Shown: one piece after another, positions 1 to 7,214 of the stretch
Layout of the letters: the number at the start of each line of letters is the position of its first letter
Numbering within the stretch: position 1 is the first letter of the stretch
From: CAVRJC01 sp964505725
GTDB lineage: Bacteria > Actinomycetota > Acidimicrobiia > IMCC26256 > DASPTH01
DNA length: 19,523 nt
Reading direction: 5' to 3'
NCBI GenBank assembly: GCA_964505725.1
Contig: CAZDJK010000103.1
Location: 1-19,523 of the forward strand
Program-made: the position numbers and the translations under genes
Notes under the pieces: model-generated
Database searches by the model: none
The model's input: only the letters and a program-made list of their open reading frames with translations
What the model was told of the DNA's origin: nothing

Positions 1-7
1 ACCGCTG

Positions 8-28
8 GTTAGCGGATCGTTAGCGGAT
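8..28. repeat. Tandem direct repeat downstream of tRNA-Pro
   Basis: GTTAGCGGAT occurs at 8-17 and again at 19-28, separated by one base. The first copy overlaps a small inverted repeat, CCGCT (2-6) and AGCGG (11-15). The region lies on the 3' side of the tRNA, a common integration site for mobile elements. The window ends here, so no element can be shown. Bases 29-98 hold nothing else I recognise. Confidence 0.4.
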
Positions 29-98
29 TCGCCGTTTCGGGCTTGGATGGGTGTGCCCGCGACAACGATTACACCGCTCTGATAAGGGGTTTCTCGGG

Positions 99-173
99 TC
101 GGGCTGCCGGGACTTGAACCCGGGACCTTTGGTCCCCCAGACCAACGCGCTAACCAAGCTGCGCCACAGCCCG
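99..173 (-). tRNA. tRNA-Pro (anticodon GGG)
   Basis: The minus strand folds into a full cloverleaf of 75 nt including discriminator A. Acceptor stem CGGGCTG pairs with CAGCCCG, D stem GCGC with GCGC, anticodon stem TTGGT with ACCAA, and T stem CCGGG with CCCGG around the TTCAAGT loop. The anticodon loop CTGGGGG places GGG at 136-138, which reads CCC and CCU proline codons. The 3' CCA is not encoded: CCC follows the discriminator, so CCA must be added after transcription. The gene lies downstream of the HNH gene, but has its own -10-like box at 197-202. Confidence 0.97.
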
Positions 174-174
174 T

Positions 175-190
175 CGCGGCTGACGCCGCG
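175..190 (-). other. Hairpin in the 5' leader of pre-tRNA-Pro
   Basis: CGCGGC (175-180) and GCCGCG (185-190) form a perfect 6-bp stem with a 4-nt loop. The stem ends one base before the mature tRNA 5' end at 173. If transcription starts from the TACACT box, it would form in the short leader removed by RNase P. Confidence 0.45.
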
Positions 191-196
191 GCAGGC

Positions 197-202
197 AGTG
201 TA
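197..202 (-). promoter_or_regulatory. -10 box (TACACT) for tRNA-Pro
   Basis: TACACT on the minus strand ends 23 nt before the mature tRNA 5' end. It fits the actinobacterial TANNNT -10 consensus, and the same hexamer precedes the DUF512 and dksA-like genes here. No convincing -35 is visible at 17-18 bp spacing. The assignment is by motif and position only. Confidence 0.5.
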
Positions 203-239
203 GACGGGGCGCTGTGCGGGCCTTCCCCTGGTTGATGCG

Positions 240-1496
240 TCACTCCCGCGCCGGAGGCGACCGGCGATCGTCATGGGTCACGGTGCCCGTGGGGCTCTCC
301 ACCTCCACCCTGCCGTCGGGACCGCGCCGGATCCGCCACCCGCCCTCGTGACAGAGCACGTGGTGCCGGCGGCACAGCAGGACGCAGTTGGCCAGATCTG
401 TCGACCCGCCCATCGACCACGGCACGCAGTGGTGCACGTCACACCACTGAGCCGGGCGGCGGCACTCCGGGAAGACGCACCCGCCATCGCGCACGACGAG
501 GGCACGTCGGAGCGCCCGAGGGACGACCCGGGACCGACGGCCCACGTCGAGGACCTCCGAGGGCCCGCGCATGACGATGCGCCCGACCGCGGCGTCACAC
601 GCGATGCGCAGCGCGGTCTCACCCGGGATCGGGCCGATGCCCGGGAGCTCGGCGCGAGTGGATGCGGGATCCGCGTCGCCGGTGAGCGTGCCGATGTCGA
701 CGAGCGCGTCCAGACCGGTCGAGGGGCGGCGAGACGGCCCTTCGCTCGTGCCCGTCTGGTCGAGGGCGAGCGCCTCGGACGCGAGATCGACGAGGGCGTC
801 GGCGCGCCGTTGCGCCAGCGAACGCGGAGGCTCCGGACCGTCGGCTGCGTCGGGCGTGGTGCGCGCGTCGAGTGCCTCGAGGAAGACCTTGCCGCCCTCG
901 GCATCGAGCTCGAAATCGCCGCGCACCGTGCCGTAGAGCGTGGTCGACGCGTGCAGGTAGCGGCGTTCGTGCGCACGGGAGGGCCCCTGCGCGTCGTCGA
1001 GGTCGTCGACGACGGTCCGCCAGCGACGCGCGAGCCTCGTGAATTCCGCGGGGCGGAACCGCGCGGCCGATTCGAGCAGGAATTCCTCGCCCTCGACGTA
1101 GGCCTGTTCGCGTCGCTGCGCCAGCGCCTCCAGGATCTCGACCTGCGCGTAGGGGACCCGACGGCACGCCAACGCGCGACCGGTTGCCTCGTGATCCCGC
1201 GCGAAGCGCGCGGTCCGGACCAGGCGCGCCGCGGCACTCTCACCGAGCGGCGTGTGGCCGGCGAGCCAGGACACCGCGCTGAGCGCGCCGTCGGCTACCC
1301 AGGCGGCATCGCGGTCCCAGTCGCCGACGGCGCGGGCGACCTCGGCCTGCAGCCGATCGCACAGCTCGACCAGCTCGACCACGCGGGCCGCACGCGCCGG
1401 GCCCGCCCACCGGGAGCGGTCCTCGCCTCCGAGCTCGTCCACGCGCTCACGCATCGCGGCCACGGGGTCGGCGACGGCGGGCGAGGGCTCGTACAC
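240..1496 (-). CDS. DUF222 (13E12-type) HNH endonuclease domain protein
   Basis: This is the DUF222 plus HNH family, abundant and multi-copy in actinobacteria and of mostly unproven function. The N-terminal ~300 residues are alpha-helical and rich in Arg, Ala and Glu, typical of DUF222. A C-terminal HNH domain follows at about residues 320-390. It contains a CVFPEC pair (C340, C345), a DVHH motif (H355, H356), the central Asn in DLANC, and RRHH (H378, H379), which together resemble the ββα-metal nuclease fold. The conserved lead-in GPSEVLDVGRR is present. I chose GTG at 1496 (418 aa) because TAGAGT lies 7 nt upstream, suggesting a leaderless start. GTG at 1526 would add 10 residues but has no ribosome binding site. 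It may be a nuclease, but its target is unknown. Confidence 0.85.
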   Translation of the reverse strand: MYEPSPAVADPVAAMRERVDELGGEDRSRWAGPARAARVVELVELCDRLQAEVARAVGDWDRDAAWVADGALSAVSWLAGHTPLGESAAARLVRTARFARDHEATGRALACRRVPYAQVEILEALAQRREQAYVEGEEFLLESAARFRPAEFTRLARRWRTVVDDLDDAQGPSRAHERRYLHASTTLYGTVRGDFELDAEGGKVFLEALDARTTPDAADGPEPPRSLAQRRADALVDLASEALALDQTGTSEGPSRRPSTGLDALVDIGTLTGDADPASTRAELPGIGPIPGETALRIACDAAVGRIVMRGPSEVLDVGRRSRVVPRALRRALVVRDGGCVFPECRRPAQWCDVHHCVPWSMGGSTDLANCVLLCRRHHVLCHEGGWRIRRGPDGRVEVESPTGTVTHDDRRSPPARE

Positions 1497-1503
1497 GCCT
1501 CGA

Positions 1504-1509
1504 ACTCTA
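1504..1509 (-). promoter_or_regulatory. -10-like box (TAGAGT) for the DUF222/HNH gene
   Basis: TAGAGT on the minus strand lies 7 nt before a GTG codon at 1496. This spacing fits leaderless actinobacterial promoters. The box falls within the longer reading frame starting at 1526, so it also bears on the start choice. Confidence 0.35.
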
Positions 1510-1581
1510 CGAACGGGGTATGACACTCATGCCGGGGCAGACCTGGACGAATTCCCCGACGAGCGGGGATGACCCCACCGG

Positions 1582-1920
1582 TCAGAGCTGGTGGACGACC
1601 CACTCGATGCCCTGGAACGCGCGGTAGCCGAGGTACAGGGCCAGCGCCGCCGCGAGGAGCTTCAGGTGCCAGGGCAGGGGCCCCAGGTCCTCCTCGGGCT
1701 CCTCCCCGGGCTCTCCCGCCGACCCGCTCGCCGCGGCGCCGTCCGTGGCCACGCCGCCTACCGAGGCGCCCGGCACCCCCGCCGGAGGAGCGGACGAGGT
1801 GGCTGGCACGGGAGCGTGCGCGCCACCCGGCTCGACTGGCCGCCCGCACGCAGGGCACGTGCCGTCGGTGACGACGGTCGACGGCGACAGGTAGCGGTCA
1901 CACGCGGCGCACCACGGCAC
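1582..1920 (-). CDS. Small zinc-ribbon protein with C-terminal membrane helix
   Basis: The 112-residue protein starts with a zinc ribbon of two CxxC knuckles: WCAAC near residues 3-7 and TCPAC near residues 21-25. A low-complexity linker rich in Pro, Ala, Gly and Glu fills about residues 30-80. One hydrophobic segment near the C-terminus (about residues 84-105) probably spans the membrane, leaving the ribbon and linker in the cytoplasm as a tail-anchored protein. The only start in frame after the preceding stop is GTG at 1920. It follows the TadG-like gene by 33 bp on the same strand and may be co-transcribed. I do not recognise a specific family. A role in sensing or membrane scaffolding would be a guess. 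Confidence 0.75.
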   Translation of the reverse strand: MPWCAACDRYLSPSTVVTDGTCPACGRPVEPGGAHAPVPATSSAPPAGVPGASVGGVATDGAAASGSAGEPGEEPEEDLGPLPWHLKLLAAALALYLGYRAFQGIEWVVHQL

Positions 1921-1953
1921 CGCGCCATTGCACCAGACGCCGGTCGGCCGCGA

Positions 1954-3732
1954 CTACTTGATGAGGCGCACCGGGTCGCCGAGGATGAACGCCTCCCACG
2001 TGGTCGTGTCGCTCACGCTCGCGCCGGGCCCGTACGTGTAGTCGAGCTTGGCCCAGCAGCCGAGGGCGGTCGAGGTGTCGCACGTGTAGTCGTTCGGGAT
2101 CGGGATCTCGAACGTGATCCACTGCGAGTCGTAGGCGGAGTGGTTGATGGCGATCTTGCACCCCGAGCCCGTGGCGGTCAGCGTCCCCCACGGTGGACCG
2201 GTCGAGTTCCCGGGTGGCGGGGTGTACACGCACCCCGCGAACGCGCCTCCCGGACTGTTCGAGTCGGCCGGCGGCACGACCGAGATGTAGGGCGTCACGC
2301 CAGCGGGCGGCGTCGAGTCCCCGACATCGAAGAACTCGAGCACGAGGGTGTGCCCGGCGTCGCCCGGCGGCACGCGCGTCAGGTAGAACTGGGTGTCGGC
2401 CCCGGTGGCGTTGGCGTACACGCCCATGCGCTGGTTGCCGTACACCTTGAGGCCGTTGCCGGTGGAGTAGTCGGTGCCCACGCCGGTGCGCACCGACCAG
2501 CGGTTCGCACCTCCGCCGTTCGGTGCGGCGGTGCCGTTGATCTTGGTCACGGTCTCGACCTCGAGGAAGTAGGTCCCGGCGTCGGGGTTGTTCACGTTGC
2601 AGATGGTGACCCACTGCCGGAAGAACGACGCGAACGGCATCCCCGGATTCGTTCCCGGGTAGTTGGTGGACTGCTGCAGCAGGTTGTAGAGGTGGTTGGC
2701 GTCGATGGTTCCGTTCGGCTGGTCGTTGCTCGCCTCGGGGTAGATCCCCGGGAACTCGGCCTGGCACAGCACGGGGTTGTCGGTCGCATCCCACGGTGTC
2801 GCGTCCGGTCCCCGGAGCTTCCACACCGTCCACGGGTTCGCGGTGTTGCTGCCGTCGCTGTAGTACATGTCGCCGGTGCAGAACGCGCTGGTCCCCGACG
2901 GCGCGTACCGGGTGGAGGGTGGAATTGTCGGGCTCAGTGTGTTGTAGTTCGGGATCTGGGCGGCCGTGAGCGTCGCTGCCTTGGTGAGGCTGTTGTTGGC
3001 GTTGCCGTCGCTGCTGCCGCAGTTGTCGCCGACGTGCACGAAGCCGGGATCGAACACCTGCACGTTGAGCGACGGCTTCCCCGCGGGCACGTCGATACCG
3101 TAGAAGTAACCCTTCGTGTCGTAGTCCTTGTTCACGCTGCCGCCGCAGTTGTCCGCGTTGCAATTGCTCGAGGCCGAGCTGGGTCCGGCGGACTGGATGG
3201 CGTCGCCCTTGGACTTCTGCGAGGACGGCCCGAACACGTTGCCCCAGAACTGGGGTTGCGTGAGGTTCGACTCGGGGTTGTTGCCGTAGCTGTTCTGCGG
3301 GCTCCCGAGGTTCTGGGGAAGCTGGTACTCCGCTACCGCGCTGCGCACGATCGTCTCGCTGTTGTAGCCGACGATCTGCGCGAACGGATTGTGCGTGGTC
3401 ACGCTCACCGTGACCTTGAGCTGATTCGGCAGCGATCCGACCACCGTCTGCACGGTCACACCGTTGCTGTTGTTCGTCATACCGTTCTTCGTCGCGGTCG
3501 CCTGGGCAGTGTTGTAGGCGCCGGTCACGTTGTCGGGCAGGAACACGGCGCCGGCGAGCGCAGCGGCGTCGGCCGTCTTCTGCGCCTTGGTGGCGATCCC
3601 GTTCCAGCGGTTGTACTCGAGCGCGAGCGCGGCGAACGCGGTGACCGCGACGAAAGTCAGCGCGAACCACACCATGTAGAAGCCGCGCTCGGCGGGTGCA
3701 CCGGCACGGGCGCGTTCGATGAATTTCCTCAT
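1954..3732 (-). CDS. TadG-like pilus assembly protein with a large ectodomain
   Basis: The 592-residue protein has a short basic N-terminus, ERG at 15-17, and one membrane helix at about 18-38. The motif QKTADAAALAGA (51-62) follows and is characteristic of TadG-like (Flp pilus assembly) proteins. The remaining ~530 residues should be outside the membrane. They are rich in Asn, Ser, Thr, Gly and Pro and carry about a dozen Cys that could form disulfides. I see no von Willebrand A MIDAS motif, although many TadG proteins have one. Two similar segments end in FDPG (227-230) and FDVG (468-471), each preceded by VPxG and a β-strand-like LxVxVF or LxLEFF stretch, suggesting repeated β-sandwich domains. 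The ATG at 3732 overlaps the tadE stop as ATGA. Family call is firm, precise role is not. Confidence 0.85.
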   Translation of the reverse strand: MRKFIERARAGAPAERGFYMVWFALTFVAVTAFAALALEYNRWNGIATKAQKTADAAALAGAVFLPDNVTGAYNTAQATATKNGMTNNSNGVTVQTVVGSLPNQLKVTVSVTTHNPFAQIVGYNSETIVRSAVAEYQLPQNLGSPQNSYGNNPESNLTQPQFWGNVFGPSSQKSKGDAIQSAGPSSASSNCNADNCGGSVNKDYDTKGYFYGIDVPAGKPSLNVQVFDPGFVHVGDNCGSSDGNANNSLTKAATLTAAQIPNYNTLSPTIPPSTRYAPSGTSAFCTGDMYYSDGSNTANPWTVWKLRGPDATPWDATDNPVLCQAEFPGIYPEASNDQPNGTIDANHLYNLLQQSTNYPGTNPGMPFASFFRQWVTICNVNNPDAGTYFLEVETVTKINGTAAPNGGGANRWSVRTGVGTDYSTGNGLKVYGNQRMGVYANATGADTQFYLTRVPPGDAGHTLVLEFFDVGDSTPPAGVTPYISVVPPADSNSPGGAFAGCVYTPPPGNSTGPPWGTLTATGSGCKIAINHSAYDSQWITFEIPIPNDYTCDTSTALGCWAKLDYTYGPGASVSDTTTWEAFILGDPVRLIK

Positions 3733-4325
3733 GTCGTCGTGCACATCACGGTCGGCGCGGGCTCGAGCCGGAACACCGCGTGGTCGGTGAGGGTGACGCC
3801 GGAGCCGAACAGCGTGGTGAGGAAGGCGTGGTGCACCTTGATGTACACCCCGACCGAGTCCCACCCGAGGCTCTGGTTGCACGCCTGCATCGAGTTGGCC
3901 GGCCATCCCCCACCCTGCGGGTTGGAGGTGTCGAATTCCTTGGTCCCGGTGTTCCAGAGGTACTTGATGCAGTCGGTCGTACAAGAGCTGAAGTTGCCAG
4001 TCGCCGAGGGGTAGCCGTTCGAATCCGCCTTGTAGACCCACATCTCCACCGGCTCGCTGTTGGGGATGGTGTGGAGTGCGCTCGACGCCGACTGCGCGGC
4101 GTCGGTGGCGAAGGTGTCGATGAGCGCCTCCGCCGACGCCTGCCGGGCGCCGGCGCGGGCGGCCGCAGTTCCGACCGCGGCCGACTGGTAGGCGGACGAG
4201 AACTCGATCACGCCGAACGTGATCAGGATGATGACCGGAATCAGGATGGCGGTCTCAACGAGCACGGCGCCCCGTTCACCCCGGGCGCGCGCCTGCCCCT
4301 TCCGCCGTCGCCATCGCTCCAACAT
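3729..4325 (-). CDS. TadE-like pseudopilin
   Basis: This 198-residue TadE-family protein belongs to the tight-adherence (Tad/Flp) pilus system. A basic N-terminus (LERWRRRKG) leads to RGERGAVLVETAILIP and a membrane helix at about 20-43. G19/A20 with Glu24 at +5 resembles the prepilin-peptidase site of Flp-type pseudopilins. The helix ends in FGVIEFSSAYQSA, typical of TadE. The C-terminal part has four Cys (115, 119, 149, 195). I chose ATG at 4325 because it gives the usual short basic leader; a TTG at 4400 would add 25 residues, part of which falls in the hairpin region. The stop overlaps the TadG-like start as ATGA. The pilus ATPase, platform proteins and pilin are not in this window. Confidence 0.88.
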   Translation of the reverse strand: MLERWRRRKGQARARGERGAVLVETAILIPVIILITFGVIEFSSAYQSAAVGTAAARAGARQASAEALIDTFATDAAQSASSALHTIPNSEPVEMWVYKADSNGYPSATGNFSSCTTDCIKYLWNTGTKEFDTSNPQGGGWPANSMQACNQSLGWDSVGVYIKVHHAFLTTLFGSGVTLTDHAVFRLEPAPTVMCTTT

Positions 4326-4370
4326 GTGGACCCAATCGGTTCGCAGAGACTGACTGCTGCCCGATTGCGT

Positions 4371-4398
4371 CGGCACGAGGTGCCGGGCTCCTTGAGCC
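4371..4398 (-). terminator. Tandem hairpins between der and tadE
   Basis: Two adjacent inverted repeats lie just after der: GGCTC/GAGCC with a 3-nt loop (4386-4398) and CGGCAC/GTGCCG with a 3-nt loop (4371-4385). No T-run follows, but GC-rich actinobacterial terminators often lack one. They may stop or attenuate transcription from der into tadE. A structural role in the tadE 5' untranslated region is an alternative. Confidence 0.4.
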
Positions 4399-4413
4399 AA
4401 GAAAACTGAAAGC

Positions 4414-5772
4414 TCAGCGCCCCCGCAGGCGTACCCGGAGCTTCACCGGGGTCGGGCCGAGGTCGAGCTCCTCGCGGATCTGGTGCTCCAGGTACCGCAG
4501 GTACGTGGGCGGGAGCTCGTGGGTGGCGAACACCGTGAACGTGGGCGGGTCGCTGGCGCCCTGGGTGGCGTAGAGGATCCGCGGGCGCGGACGTCCCCGG
4601 CCCCTCGCAGCCGGCGGCGGATGGCGCTGCTGGGCGTCCCGCACCACCCGGTTCAGGGCGGCGGTGGGGATGCGCCGGTGGTACGCCTCCTCCGCCTGCC
4701 GCAGCGCGGGCAGGATCCGACCGGCCATGCGGCCGGTCGCGGCCGACACCGTGAGCACGGGTGCGTAGGAGAGGAACCCGAGCCGGTCGGCGACGCCCCC
4801 GCGCGCGGCCGCGCGCCCTTCGGCGTCGAGGAGATCCCACTTGTTGAGGACGACCACCACCGCGGTGCCGGCGGCGTCCACGCGCTCGGCGAGCCGCTGG
4901 TCCTGGTGGGTGACACCCTCGCTGGCGTCGATCACGAGCAGGGCCGCATCGGCGCGGTCGACGGCCTGGAGCGCCCGCACGAGGCTGAAGTACTCGGTGG
5001 GCTCGTCGATGCGGCTGCGGCGACGCATGCCCGCGGTGTCGACGAAGCGGATGGGGCCGTCGTCGGTCTCCACGACGGTGTCGACGGTGTCGCGGGTCGT
5101 CCCGGGCTCGTCGTGCACCACCGACCGTTCGTCGCCGACCAGCCGGTTGAACAGCGTCGACTTGCCGACGTTGGGGCGCCCGACGATCGCGACCGACAAC
5201 ACGCCGGTGTCGGCGTGGTCGACTTCGTCGGGTTCCGGGCCGATCCCCTGGTCGTCGGGCAGCCCTCCGGGGAGCAACGCCACGACGCGGTCGAGGAGGT
5301 CGCCGCTCCCCCGCCCGTGGATCGCCGACACCGGCACCGCCTCGCCGAGGCCGAGGCGGGCGAACGCCCAGATGTCGGCCTCCCGGCGCTCGTCGTCGAC
5401 CTTGTTGGCGACGACGACGACCGGCTTGTCCGAGGCCTGGAGCACGCGGGCGACGCGCGCGTCCTCCTCGGTCACGCCGACGGTGACGTCGACCACGAGG
5501 AGGATCACGTCAGCCGCCGCGATGGCACGCTCGGCCTGGCGACTGACCTGCCGCACGAGTGGTTCCGCGCCTTCGCCGGACCCGGGCGACAGCCATCCGC
5601 CGGTGTCGACGGCCGTGAACGAGCGCCCGTTCCAGTCGACGGGCAGCTCCTTCCGGTCGCGCGTCACGCCGGGGCGTTCCTCGACGATCGCGTCGCGGCG
5701 ACCGACGAACCGGTTCACCAACGTCGACTTGCCGACGTTGGGGCGTCCGACGACCGCGACGATCGGATCCAT
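4414..5772 (-). CDS. der: Ribosome biogenesis GTPase Der (EngA)
   Basis: Der has two tandem GTPase domains and a C-terminal KH-like domain and acts in maturation of the 50S subunit. Both P-loops read GRPNVGKS (9-16 and 198-205). G3 motifs are DTGG (56-59) and DTAG (245-248), and G4 motifs are NKVD (123-126) and NKWD (310-313). The switch motifs RPGVTRDR and EPGTTRDT are intact. The KH-like region near residues 365-450 includes the conserved TFTVFATHELPPTYLRYL segment. The length of 452 aa is normal. It starts with ATG 9 bp after the DUF512 stop, so the two probably form an operon. A position downstream of cmk is common in actinobacteria; here plsC, ispH and DUF512 lie between. Confidence 0.98.
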   Translation of the reverse strand: MDPIVAVVGRPNVGKSTLVNRFVGRRDAIVEERPGVTRDRKELPVDWNGRSFTAVDTGGWLSPGSGEGAEPLVRQVSRQAERAIAAADVILLVVDVTVGVTEEDARVARVLQASDKPVVVVANKVDDERREADIWAFARLGLGEAVPVSAIHGRGSGDLLDRVVALLPGGLPDDQGIGPEPDEVDHADTGVLSVAIVGRPNVGKSTLFNRLVGDERSVVHDEPGTTRDTVDTVVETDDGPIRFVDTAGMRRRSRIDEPTEYFSLVRALQAVDRADAALLVIDASEGVTHQDQRLAERVDAAGTAVVVVLNKWDLLDAEGRAAARGGVADRLGFLSYAPVLTVSAATGRMAGRILPALRQAEEAYHRRIPTAALNRVVRDAQQRHPPPAARGRGRPRPRILYATQGASDPPTFTVFATHELPPTYLRYLEHQIREELDLGPTPVKLRVRLRGR

Positions 5773-5781
5773 CGTGGCGCG

Positions 5782-7173
5782 CTAGGCGCGCAGCGCAGCC
5801 ACGAGCGCGGCGCCGTCGGTCTCGATCACCTCGACCGGTCGGGCCAGCGACTCCGGCGTGGTCCCGTCGAGGAAGCGTCCATTCGAGAGCACGACGTCGG
5901 GGAGCAGGTAGCGCTCACCCCGCGGGCGACTCGCGAGCACCGCGTCGACGTCGGATCCGGTGAGGAGCCCGGTGACCGCGATGTTCCCGGCGAAGAAGCG
6001 GTTGGGCACCGGCACGACCTCGACCACGCCCCGCCCCGCCCCGTCGAGCAGCGGTACGAGGGGCTCCAGCACCCGCGCGCCGTACTCGCCGGTGAGCAGG
6101 GCAACGGTTCGCGCCGGCGACCGGTCGCGCTGCGGGACAGCGACACGCTCGGGCGCGGTGTGGGGGGCGCGGTAGCCCGCCGCGGGCGCGCCGTCGACCG
6201 ACGCGAAGAAGCCGCCGCGCGATCCCTCGGGAACGTCAATGGGCTCGCCCGCGAGCGCGGCGCGCATCTCCGCCTCGAATCGCCGAGCCATGCCGACGCC
6301 GTTCTCGTGCTGCGGCAACCCGTCGTACTCGGCGAGTGGAGGGAACGGCCGCCCCGCGACCAGGTACAGCTCGTCCGACGCGTACACGAGCCGTCGCCCG
6401 AGCGCGTCGACGAAACGCGTCTGCCACGCCGCGACCGCGTCGAGCGCGCGCTCGGCCTCGGCTCGGGTGTGCGGGCGCATGTCGGGCTCGTGGTTGTGGG
6501 CGCTGACCCCGAGCGGGACGACGCCGACGCTCGCGAGCCGGGGGAACCGGTCGAGGATCCCGAGCAGGGTGTCGTCGAGCGCGGCACCGTCGTTGACGCC
6601 GGGGCACAGCACGATCTGGCCGTGCACCTCGATCCCGGCGTCGAGCAACAGGCTCAGCCAGCGCAGGCTCGTGGCCCCGCGCCGGTTCCGGAGCAGGCGC
6701 GCCCGCAGGTCGGGATCGGTGGCGTGGATACTCACGTACAGGGGACCGAGCTGCTCGGTGACGACGCGCTCGAGGTCGGCCTCGGTGAAGCGGGTGAGGG
6801 TGGTGAAGTTGCCGTAGAGGAATGAGAGCCGGTAGTCGTCGTCCTTGACGTAGAGGCTGCGCCGCATCCCCTTCGGCAGCTGGTAGATGAAGCAGAACGG
6901 GCAGTGGTTGTCGCAGGTGCGCACCCGGTCGAACACCGCGCTCTCGAGGTCCATGCCGAGGGGCGTCCCGGCGCGCTTCTCCACCACCACGACCTGCTCG
7001 AGCCCGCCGCGACGGAGCTCGATCTCGACGCAGGCCTCGTCGGCCTGGATCTGGTAGCGGATGACGTCGCGCACGGCCTCGCCGTTGAGCGTGAGCAGCT
7101 CGTCGCCGGGGAGCAGGCCCGCGGCGTGGGCCGGCGAGCCCGGCGCGACCGCCGTGACACGCGCGGTCGGCAT
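5782..7173 (-). CDS. DUF512 family PDZ / radical-SAM-like Fe-S protein
   Basis: The 463-residue protein starts with a PDZ-like domain (about 3-65, with PGSPAHAAGLLPGD and LTLNGEAV). A cysteine cluster follows, C87-x3-C91-x2-C94 (CDNHCPFC), which resembles a radical SAM [4Fe-4S] site. A TIM-barrel-like region comes next (YVSIHATD, GQIVLCPGVNDG). The C-terminal part is DUF512, with the LYLVAGRPFPPLAEYDGLPQ segment and a late NRFFAGNIAVTGLLTG motif. Members are known as putative Fe-S oxidoreductases of unknown reaction and often lie next to der. The ATG at 7173 has TACACT 6 nt upstream and no ribosome binding site, suggesting leaderless translation. Family identity is firm; the reaction is unknown. 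Confidence 0.92.
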   Translation of the reverse strand: MPTARVTAVAPGSPAHAAGLLPGDELLTLNGEAVRDVIRYQIQADEACVEIELRRGGLEQVVVVEKRAGTPLGMDLESAVFDRVRTCDNHCPFCFIYQLPKGMRRSLYVKDDDYRLSFLYGNFTTLTRFTEADLERVVTEQLGPLYVSIHATDPDLRARLLRNRRGATSLRWLSLLLDAGIEVHGQIVLCPGVNDGAALDDTLLGILDRFPRLASVGVVPLGVSAHNHEPDMRPHTRAEAERALDAVAAWQTRFVDALGRRLVYASDELYLVAGRPFPPLAEYDGLPQHENGVGMARRFEAEMRAALAGEPIDVPEGSRGGFFASVDGAPAAGYRAPHTAPERVAVPQRDRSPARTVALLTGEYGARVLEPLVPLLDGAGRGVVEVVPVPNRFFAGNIAVTGLLTGSDVDAVLASRPRGERYLLPDVVLSNGRFLDGTTPESLARPVEVIETDGAALVAALRA

Positions 7174-7214
7174 GCGGAGAGTGTAGGGGCCGGGGATACC
7201 CTCTCGGCATGCCG
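7168..7214. promoter_or_regulatory. Divergent leaderless promoters inside an inverted repeat (DUF512/ispH)
   Basis: The arm at 7168-7185 and the reverse complement of 7197-7214 match at 16 of 18 positions, with an 11-bp G-rich spacer. Each arm holds a -10-like hexamer (TACACT leftward at 7180-7185, TACCCT rightward at 7197-7202), exactly 6 nt, then the ATG (7173 leftward, 7209 rightward). The whole gap between start codons is only 35 bp. No Shine-Dalgarno is present on either side, so both mRNAs would start at the ATG. Any -35 elements would lie inside the opposite arm. The symmetry could also make this an operator for a dimeric regulator. Confidence 0.6.

Noticed and set aside
20..274. An 84-codon minus-strand frame across tRNA-Pro
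   Set aside because: Its VWGTKGPGFKSRQPD stretch is simply the translation of the tRNA gene.
240..1496. HNH protein as a mobile intron or homing endonuclease
   Set aside because: No intron, intein or split host gene is visible. The domain order is the ordinary DUF222/HNH family of actinobacteria.
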